Shown: in pieces, positions 56,924 to 64,000 of the stretch
Layout: each line of letters starts with the position of its first letter
Numbering within the stretch: position 1 is the first letter of the stretch
Source: Molossus alvarezi
Lineage: Eukaryota; Chordata; Mammalia; Chiroptera; Molossidae
Assembly (NCBI GenBank): GCA_037176705.1
Contig: JBAWUJ010000076.1
Location: 310,001-374,000, forward strand
Direction of reading: 5' to 3'
Length of the DNA stretch: 64,000 nt
Translations under genes and position numbers: made by a program
The notes under the pieces: generated by a model
What the model was told of the DNA's origin: nothing
Database searches by the model: none
Seen by the model: the letters and a program-made list of their open reading frames with translations, nothing else

Positions 56924-57393
56924 GTTGGCGGCCGCCTCCAGGCGCCCTAAGAGTCCAGCGCCTGGGCTGGCAGCCCCCCGGGCAGCCCCCCCGGCCGCCA
57001 GGCGGAGCGCGGACCGGCCCCTCTCAGCACTCGGGGACCCAGGCGCGCGGTCCGTCCCGCCCAGCCTCGAACCAGGTCCTCACCGCGGAGCTCGGCAGGC
57101 AGCGCATGCGCAGTCCAGGGGCCCCAAGGTCTGCGCCTGGGGGGCCGGGGGTCCGCCCCTCGGGGCTGCGCTGCCCCACCGGCGGGCGCGGGCGCCCGCG
57201 AGTTGCGGCGCCTTGCTCGGCGGCCTGCTGGTGTGCGGCTGGGGCGTGCGGGGATCCCCTCTGGGCCCCAGATTCCCTCGCTCGGCCCCCGGCGTGGGCT
57301 GGGGCGCGTGCGTGCGTGGGCTGCGTGGCCCTCGGCCCGAAGCGCGGCAGGTGCGCAGCTGGCTGGCTGTGGGGGGACCAAAAAGGAGCGGCA

Positions 57394-57514
57394 AAAGCCT
57401 ACAGCGCCCGGCATTCCCAGGCGGTCTCCCATCCAAGTCCTGACCGGGCCCGACCCTGCTTAGCTTCCCAGATCCCACGAGATCGGGCGCGTTCAGGGTG
57501 GTATGGCCGGAGAC
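57394..57514 (-). rRNA. 5S rRNA-like copy 98
   Basis: T109C. Promoter side: family B. Confidence 0.86.
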
Positions 57515-57984
57515 GTTGGCGGCCGCCTCCAGGCGCCCTAAGAGTCCAGCGCCTGGGCTGGCAGCCCCCCGGGCAGCCCCCCCGGCCGCCAGGCGGAGCG
57601 CGGACCGGCCCCTCTCAGCACTCGGGGACCCAGGCGCGCGGTCCATCCCGCCCAGCCTCGAACCAGGTCCTCACCGCGGAGCTCGGCAGGCAGCGCATGC
57701 GCAGTCCAGGGGCCCCAAGGTCTGCGCCTGGGGGGCCGGGGGTCCGCCCCTCGGGGCTGCGCTGCCCCACCGGCGGGCGCGGGCGCCCGCGAGTTGCGGC
57801 GCCTTGCTCGGCGGCCTGCTGGTGTGCGGCTGGGGCGTGCGGGGATCCCCTCTGGGCCCCAGATTCCCTCGCTCGGCCCCCGGCGTGGGCTGGGGCGCGT
57901 GCGTGCGTGGGCTGCGTGGCCCTCGGCCCGAAGCGCGGCAGGTGCGCAGCTGGCTGGCTGTGGGGGGACCAAAAAGGAGCGGCA

Positions 57985-58105
57985 AAAGCCTACAGCGCCC
58001 GGCATTCCCAGGCGGTCTCCCATCCAAGTCCTGACCGGGCCCGACCCTGCTTAGCTTCCCAGATCCCACGAGATCGGGCGCGTTCAGGGTGGTATGGCCG
58101 GAGAC
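57985..58105 (-). rRNA. 5S rRNA-like copy 99
   Basis: T109C. Promoter side: family C2. Confidence 0.86.
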
Positions 58106-58575
58106 GTTGGCGGCCGCCTCCAGGCGCCCTAAGAGTCCAGCGCCTGGGCTGGCAGCCCCCCGGGCAGCCCCCCCGGCCGCCAGGCGGAGCGCGGACCGGC
58201 CCCTCTCAGCTCTCGGGGACCCAGGCGCGCGGTCCGTCCCGCCCAGCCTCGAACCAGGTCCTCACCGCGGAGCTCGGCAGGCCGCGCATGCGCAGTCCAG
58301 GGGCCCCAAGGTCTGCGCCTGGGGGGCCGGGGGTCCGCCCCTCGGGGCTGCGCTGCCCCACCGGCGGGCGCGGGCGCCCGCGAGTTGCGGCGCCTTGCGC
58401 GGCGGCCTGCTGGTGTGCTGCTGGGGCGTGGGGGGATCCCCTCTGGGCCCCAGATTCCCTCGCTCGGCCCCCGGCGTGGGCTGGGGCGCGTGCGTGCGTG
58501 GGCTGCGTGGCCCTCGGCCCGAAGCGCGGCAGGTGCGCAGCTGGCTGGCTGTGGGGGGACCAAAAAGGAGCGGCA

Positions 58576-58696
58576 AAAGCCTACAGCACCCGGCATTCCC
58601 AGGCGGTCTCCCATCCAAGTCCTGACTGGGCCCGACCCTGCTTAGCTTCCCAGATCCCACGAGATCGGGCGCGTTCAGGGTGGTATGGCCGGAGAC
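58576..58696 (-). rRNA. 5S rRNA-like copy 100
   Basis: G70A at 58627, shared only with copy 58. Promoter side: family D. Confidence 0.86.
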
Positions 58697-59167
58697 GTTG
58701 GCGGCCGCCTCCAGGCGCCCTAAGAGTCCAGCGCCGGGACTGGCAGCCCCCGGGCAGCCCCCCCGGCCGCCAGGCGGAGCGCGGACCGGCCCCTCTCAGC
58801 TCTCGGGGACCCAGGCGCGCGGTCCGTCCCGCCCAGCCTCGAACCAGGTCCTCACCGCGGAGCTCGGCAGGCAGCGCATGCGCTGTCCAGGGGCCACAAG
58901 GTCTGCGCCTGGGGGGCCGGGGGGTCCGCCCCACGGGGCTGCGCTGCCCCACCGGGGGGGGCGCGGGCGCCCGCGAGTTGCGGCGCCTTGCGCGGCGGCC
59001 TGCTGGTGTGCTGCTGGGGCGTGGGGGGTCCCCTCTGGGCCCCAGATTCCCTCGCTAGGCCCCCGGCGTGGGCTGGGGCGCGTGCGTGCGTGGGCTGCGT
59101 GGCCCTCGGCCCGAAGCGCGGCAGGTGCGCAGCTGGCTGGCTGTGGGGGGACCAAAAAGGAGCGGCA

Positions 59168-59288
59168 AAAGCCTACAGCACCCGGCATTCCCAGGCGGTC
59201 TCCCATCCAAGTCCTGACCGGGCCCGACCCTGCTTAGCTTCCCAGATCCCACGAGATCGGGCGCGTTCAGGGTGGTATGGCCGGAGAC
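59168..59288 (-). rRNA. 5S rRNA-like copy 101
   Basis: Array consensus. Promoter side: family F with G8. Confidence 0.86.
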
Positions 59289-59760
59289 GTTGGCGGCCGC
59301 CTCCAGGCGCCCTAAGAGTCCAGCGCCTGGGCTGGCAGCCCCCCGGGCAGCCCCCCCGGCCGCCAGGCGGAGCGCGGACCGGCCCCTCTCAGCTCTCGGG
59401 GACCCAGGCGCGCGGTCCGTCCCGCCCAGCCTCGAACCAGGTCCTCACCGCGGAGCTCGGCAGGCAGCGCATGCGCAGTCCAGGGTCCCCAAGGTCTGCG
59501 CCTGGGGGGCCGGGGGGTCCGCCCCACGGGGCTGCGCTGCCCCACCGGGGGGGGCGCGGGCGCCCGCGAGTTGCGGCGCCTTGCGCGGCGGCCTGCTGGT
59601 GTGCTGCTGGGGCGTGGGGGGTCCCCTCTGGGCCCCAGATTCCCTCGCTCGGCCCCCGGCGTGGGCTGGGGCGCGTGCGTGCGTGGGCTGCGTGGCCCTC
59701 GGCCCGAAGCGCGGCAGGTGCGCAGCTGGCTGGCTGTGGGGGGACCAAAAAGGAGCGGCA

Positions 59761-59881
59761 AAAGCCTACAGCACCCGGCATTCCCAGGCGGTCTCCCATC
59801 CAAGTCCTGACCGGGCCCGACCCTGCTTAGCTTCCCAGATCCCACGAGATCGGGCGCGTTCAGGGTGGTATGGCCGGAGAC
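59761..59881 (-). rRNA. 5S rRNA-like copy 102
   Basis: Array consensus. Promoter side: family E. Confidence 0.86.
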
Positions 59882-60350
59882 GTTGGCGGCCGCCTCCAGG
59901 CGCCCTAAGAGTCCAGCGCCTGGGCTGGCAGCCCCCCGGGCAGCTCCCCCGGCCGCCAGGCGGAGCGCGGACCGGCCCCTCTCAGCTCTCGGGGACCCAG
60001 GCGCGCGGTCCGTCCCGCCCAGCCTCGAACCAGGTCCTCACCGCGGAGCTCGGCAGGCAGCGCATGCGCAGTCCAGGGGCCCCAAGGTCTGCGCCTGGGG
60101 GGCCGGGGGTCCGCCCCTCGGGGCTGCGCTGCCCCACCTGCGGGCGCGGGCGCCCGCCAGTTGCGGCGCCTTGCGCGGCGGCCTGCTGGTGTGCTGCTGG
60201 GGCGTGCGGGGTCCCCTCTGGGCCCCAGATTCCCTCGCTCGGCCCCCGGCGTGGGCTGGGGCGCGTGCGTGCGTGGGCTGCATGGCCCTCGGCCCGAAGC
60301 GCGGCAGGTGCGCAGCTGGCTGGCTGTGGGGGGACCAAAAAGGAGCGGCA

Positions 60351-60471
60351 AAAGCCTACAGCACCCGGCATTCCCAGGCGGTCTCCCATCCAAGTCCTGA
60401 CCGGGCCCGACCCTGCTTAGCTTCCCAGAACCCACGAGATCGGGCGCGTTCAGGGTGGTATGGCCGGAGAC
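60351..60471 (-). rRNA. 5S rRNA-like copy 103
   Basis: A42T at 60430. Promoter side: recombinant family D. Confidence 0.86.
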
Positions 60472-60943
60472 GTTGGCGGCCGCCTCCAGGCGCCCTAAGA
60501 GTCCAGCGCCGGGGCTGGCAGCCCCCCGGGCAGCCCCCCCGGCCGCCAGGCGGAGCGCGGACCGGCCCCTCTCAGCTCTCGGGGACCCAGGCGCGCGGTC
60601 CGTCCCGCCCAGCCTCGAACCAGGTCCTCACCGCGGAGCTCGGCAGGCAGCGCATGCGCTGTCCAGGGGCCACAAGGTCTGCGCCTGGGGGGCCGGGGGG
60701 TCCGCCCCACGGGGCTGCGCTGCCCCACCGGGGGGGGCGCGGGCGCCCGCGAGTTGCGGCGCCTTGCGCGGCGGCCTGCTGGTGTGCTGCTGGGGCGTGG
60801 GGGGTCCCCTCTGGGCCCCAGATTCCCTCGCTAGGCCCCCGGCGTGGGCTGGGGCGCGTGCGTGCGTGGGCTGCGTGGCCCTCGGCCCGAAGCGCGGCAG
60901 GTGCGCAGCTGGCTGGCTGTGGGGGGACCAAAAAGGAGCGGCA

Positions 60944-61064
60944 AAAGCCTACAGCACCCGGCATTCCCAGGCGGTCTCCCATCCAAGTCCTGACCGGGCC
61001 CGACCCTGCTTAGCTTCCCAGATCCCACGAGATCGGGCGCGTTCAGGGTGGTATGGCCGGAGAC
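60944..61064 (-). rRNA. 5S rRNA-like copy 104
   Basis: Array consensus. Promoter side: family F with G9. Confidence 0.86.
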
Positions 61065-61537
61065 GTTGGCGGCCGCCTCCAGGCGCCCTAAGAGTCCAGC
61101 GCCTGGGCTGGCAGCCCCCCGGGCAGCCCCCCCGGCCGCCAGGCGGAGCGCGGACCGGCCCCTCTCAGCTCTCGGGGACCCAGGCGCGCGGTCCGTCCCG
61201 CCCAGCCTCGAACCAGGTCCTCACCGCGGAGCTCGGCAGGCAGCGCATGCGCAGTCCAGGGTCCCCAAGGTCTGCGCCTGGGGGGCCGGGGGGTCCGCCC
61301 CACGGGGCTGCGCTGCCCCACCGGGGGGGGGCGCGGGCGCCCGCGAGTTGCGGCGCCTTGCGCGGCGGCCTGCTGGTGTGCTGCTGGGGCGTGGGGGGTC
61401 CCCTCTGGGCCCCAGATTCCCTCGCTCGGCCCCCGGCGTGGGCTGGGGCGCGTGCGTGCGTGGGCTGCGTGGCCCTCGGCCCGAAGCGCGGCAGGTGCGC
61501 AGCTGGCTGGCTGTGGGGGTACCAAAAAGGAGCGGCA

Positions 61538-61658
61538 AAAGCCTACAGCACCCGGCATTCCCAGGCGGTCTCCCATCCAAGTCCTGACCGGGCCCGACCC
61601 TGCTTAGCTTCCCAGATCCCACGAGATCGGGCGCGTTCAGGGTGGTATGGCCGGAGAC
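61538..61658 (-). rRNA. 5S rRNA-like copy 105
   Basis: Array consensus, GGTACC in 3' flank. Promoter side: family B. Confidence 0.86.
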
Positions 61659-62128
61659 GTTGGCGGCCGCCTCCAGGCGCCCTAAGAGTCCAGCGCCTGG
61701 GCTGGCAGCCCCCCGGGCAGCCCCCCCGGCCGCCAGGCGGAGCGCGGACCGGCCCCTCTCAGCACTCGGGGACCCAGGCGCGCGGTCCGTCCCGCCCAGC
61801 CTCGAACCAGGTCCTCACCGCGGAGCTCGGCAGGCAGCGCATGCGCAGTCCAGGGGCCCCAAGGTCTGCGCCTGGGGGGCCGGGGGTCCGCCCCTCGGGG
61901 CTGCGCTGCCCCACCGGCGGGCGCGGGCGCCCGCGAGTTGCGGCGCCTTGCTCGGCGGCCTGCTGGTGTGCGGCTGGGGCGTGCGGGGATCCCCTCTGGG
62001 CCCCAGATTCCCTCGCTCGGCCCCCGGCGTGGGCTGGGGCGCGTGCGTGCGTGGGCTGCGTGGCCCTCGGCCCGAAGCGCGGCAGGTGCGCAGCTGGCTG
62101 GCTGTGGGGGGACCAAAAAGGAGCGGCA

Positions 62129-62249
62129 AAAGCCTACAGCGCCCGGCATTCCCAGGCGGTCTCCCATCCAAGTCCTGACCGGGCCCGACCCTGCTTAGCT
62201 TCCCAGATCCCACGAGATCGGGCGCGTTCAGGGTGGTATGGCCGGAGAC
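62129..62249 (-). rRNA. 5S rRNA-like copy 106
   Basis: T109C. Promoter side: family C2. Confidence 0.86.
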
Positions 62250-62719
62250 GTTGGCGGCCGCCTCCAGGCGCCCTAAGAGTCCAGCGCCTGGGCTGGCAGC
62301 CCCCCGGGCAGCCCCCCCGGCCGCCAGGCGGAGCGCGGACCGGCCCCTCTCAGCTCTCGGGGACCCAGGCGCGCGGTCCGTCCCGCCCAGCCTCGAACCA
62401 GGTCCTCACCGCGGAGCTCGGCAGGCCGCGCATGCGCAGTCCAGGGGCCCCAAGGTCTGCGCCTGGGGGGCCGGGGGTCCGCCCCTCGGGGCTGCGCTGC
62501 CCCACCGGCGGGCGCGGGCGCCCGCGAGTTGCGGCGCCTTGCGCGGCGGCCTGCTGGTGTGCTGCTGGGGCGTGGGGGGATCCCCTCTGGGCCCCAGATT
62601 CCCTCGCTCGGCCCCCGGCGTGGGCTGGGGCGCGTGCGTGCGTGGGCTGCGTGGCCCTCGGCCCGAAGCGCGGCAGGTGCGCAGCTGGCTGGCTGTGGGG
62701 GGACCAAAAAGGAGCGGCA

Positions 62720-62840
62720 AAAGCCTACAGCACCCGGCATTCCCAGGCGGTCTCCCATCCAAGTCCTGACCGGGCCCGACCCTGCTTAGCTTCCCAGATC
62801 CCACGAGATCGGGCGCGTTCAGGGTGGTATGGCCGGAGAC
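62720..62840 (-). rRNA. 5S rRNA-like copy 107
   Basis: Array consensus. Promoter side: family D. Confidence 0.86.
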
Positions 62841-63311
62841 GTTGGCGGCCGCCTCCAGGCGCCCTAAGAGTCCAGCGCCGGGACTGGCAGCCCCCGGGCA
62901 GCCCCCCCGGCCGCCAGGCGGAGCGCGGACCGGCCCCTCTCAGCTCTCGGGGACCCAGGCGCGCGGTCCGTCCCGCCCAGCCTCGAACCAGGTCCTCACC
63001 GCGGAGCTCGGCAGGCAGCGCATGCGCTGTCCAGGGGCCACAAGGTCTGCGCCTGGGGGGCCGGGGGGTCCGCCCCACGGGGCTGCGCTGCCCCACCGGG
63101 GGGGGCGCGGGCGCCCGCGAGTTGCGGCGCCTTGCGCGGCGGCCTGCTGGTGTGCTGCTGGGGCGTGGGGGGTCCCCTCTGGGCCCCAGATTCCCTCGCT
63201 AGGCCCCCGGCGTGGGCTGGGGCGCGTGCGTGCGTGGGCTGCGTGGCCCTCGGCCCGAAGCGCGGCAGGTGCGCAGCTGGCTGGCTGTGGGGGGACCAAA
63301 AAGGAGCGGCA

Positions 63312-63432
63312 AAAGCCTACAGCACCCGGCATTCCCAGGCGGTCTCCCATCCAAGTCCTGACCGGGCCCGACCCTGCTTAGCTTCCCAGATCCCACGAGA
63401 TCGGGCGCGTTCAGGGTGGTATGGCCGGAGAC
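63312..63432 (-). rRNA. 5S rRNA-like copy 108
   Basis: Array consensus. Promoter side: family F with G8, the last spacer in the window. Confidence 0.86.
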
Positions 63433-63904
63433 GTTGGCGGCCGCCTCCAGGCGCCCTAAGAGTCCAGCGCCTGGGCTGGCAGCCCCCCGGGCAGCCCCCC
63501 CGGCCGCCAGGCGGAGCGCGGACCGGCCCCTCTCAGCTCTCGGGGACCCAGGCGCGCGGTCCGTCCCGCCCAGCCTCGAACCAGGTCCTCACCGCGGAGC
63601 TCGGCAGGCAGCGCATGCGCAGTCCAGGGTCCCCAAGGTCTGCGCCTGGGGGGCCGGGGGGTCCGCCCCACGGGGCTGCGCTGCCCCACCGGGGGGGGCG
63701 CGGGCGCCCGCGAGTTGCGGCGCCTTGCGCGGCGGCCTGCTGGTGTGCTGCTGGGGCGTGGGGGGTCCCCTCTGGGCCCCAGATTCCCTCGCTCGGCCCC
63801 CGGCGTGGGCTGGGGCGCGTGCGTGCGTGGGCTGCGTGGCCCTCGGCCCGAAGCGCGGCAGGTGCGCAGCTGGCTGGCTGTGGGGGGACCAAAAAGGAGC
63901 GGCA

Positions 63905-64000
63905 AAAGCCTACAGCACCCGGCATTCCCAGGCGGTCTCCCATCCAAGTCCTGACCGGGCCCGACCCTGCTTAGCTTCCCAGATCCCACGAGATCGGGCG
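63905..64000 (-). rRNA. 5S rRNA-like copy 109 (partial, window edge)
   Basis: Only nt 26-121 are inside the window; the 5' 25 nt and the promoter side lie beyond base 64000. The visible part is array consensus. Confidence 0.84.

Larger units (their letters stand above)
56313..61047 (-). repeat. 8-monomer block, copy 3 (4735 bp)
   Basis: Order F B B C2 D F E D with the same eight spacings as 31447-36181, 24866 bp away. It shares the G70A 5S copy (here 58576-58696) but has CTGCATGG in its first monomer. Confidence 0.8.
1..64000 (-). repeat. 5S rRNA-derived tandem satellite array
   Basis: About 108 head-to-tail monomers fill the window. Each has a 121-bp 5S rRNA-like segment on the minus strand and a spacer of about 470 bp. 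Distance between neighbouring copies is mostly 590-594 bp, with 587 bp twice, 589 bp three times and 612 bp once. Composition is roughly three-quarters G+C by eye, with CpG kept at high density. No transposon, inversion or unique sequence breaks the array, and neither end is reached. The monomers differ at a limited set of recurring sites and so fall into families, which points to continuing unequal exchange and gene conversion. The mammalian 5S match suggests a mammalian genome. Whether this is the species' main 5S cluster or a derived satellite cannot be settled here; the eight shared substitutions favour a derived satellite. Confidence 0.97.
61048..64000 (-). repeat. 8-monomer block, copy 4 (partial, one B missing)
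   Basis: Order F B C2 D F, cut by the edge. One of the two B monomers is absent, a clean one-monomer loss as expected from unequal exchange. Confidence 0.7.

Noticed and set aside
55129..59058. Open frame of 1309 codons, with similar ones of 1169 codons at 8413-11922 and 11367-14876
   Set aside because: They cross many monomers, run antisense through 5S copies, encode Pro/Arg/Ala-rich text, start at GTG and have equals on the other strand. Monomers of 591 bp keep the frame and those of 590 bp change it, which explains where they end.
1..64000. CRISPR array or bacterial high-GC sequence
   Set aside because: The period is 590 bp, the whole unit repeats without variable spacers, and the conserved part is a eukaryotic 5S rRNA gene.
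1..64000. CpG-island promoter of a protein-coding gene
   Set aside because: There is no unique sequence, splice-bounded exon or coding frame; CpG richness is a property of the repeat.

Overview
The window is one uninterrupted tandem array. A GC-rich monomer of about 590 bp (range 587-594 bp, one of 612 bp) is repeated head to tail from base 1 to base 64000. I count 108 complete 5S rRNA-like copies and one cut by the right edge. All lie on the minus strand, and I see no inversion, transposon, unique spacer or credible protein gene. The 5S-like segment aligns over 121 nt, without indels, to the mammalian 5S rRNA as I remember it, including the AACGCGCCC stretch. I therefore infer a mammalian genome, probably a long-read assembly because no other kind would resolve this array. 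The species cannot be named from the sequence.

Every copy carries the same eight substitutions relative to recalled human 5S: A5C, C39G, T40G, C46G, T69C, T73C, T76G and A103G. Several should disturb the 5S fold (helix I, helix III, loops C and E). The A box and C box of the internal Pol III promoter are unchanged, a D-box-like element sits at -21 to -32, and T-run terminators follow. The best description is a 5S-derived satellite or variant 5S cluster: promoter-competent in appearance, doubtful as ribosomal RNA. Copy numbers below run left to right. For a minus-strand copy the promoter-side spacer lies at higher coordinates.

Monomers fall into families that I name A-G by diagnostic bases, and these build higher-order repeats. 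From 0.7 to 9.6 kb there is a six-monomer unit of 3541 bp (A B A C A A), with one copy lacking a monomer. From 9.6 to 16.7 kb the order is mixed. From 16681 to 29672 an 11-monomer block of 6496 bp (A B B A D F E A A + deletion variant + A) is present twice with identical spacings. From 31.4 to 40.9 kb and again from 56.3 kb to the edge there is an eight-monomer unit of 4735 bp (F B B C2 D F E D). From 45.7 to 55.1 kb there is a four-monomer unit of about 2366 bp (G B B A-type). A patch at 44.3-47.0 kb holds a private 21-bp duplication and four private 1-bp homopolymer gains, which may be assembly errors.

Each spacer of about 470 bp carries the same elements: a NotI palindrome beside the 5S start, the D-box-like element, a GC box, a palindromic NRF1-type motif, a Z-DNA-prone GC/GT alternation, G-runs and a backup T5 tract. 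The long open frames on both strands come from GC richness and from monomer lengths near a multiple of three; I do not call them genes.
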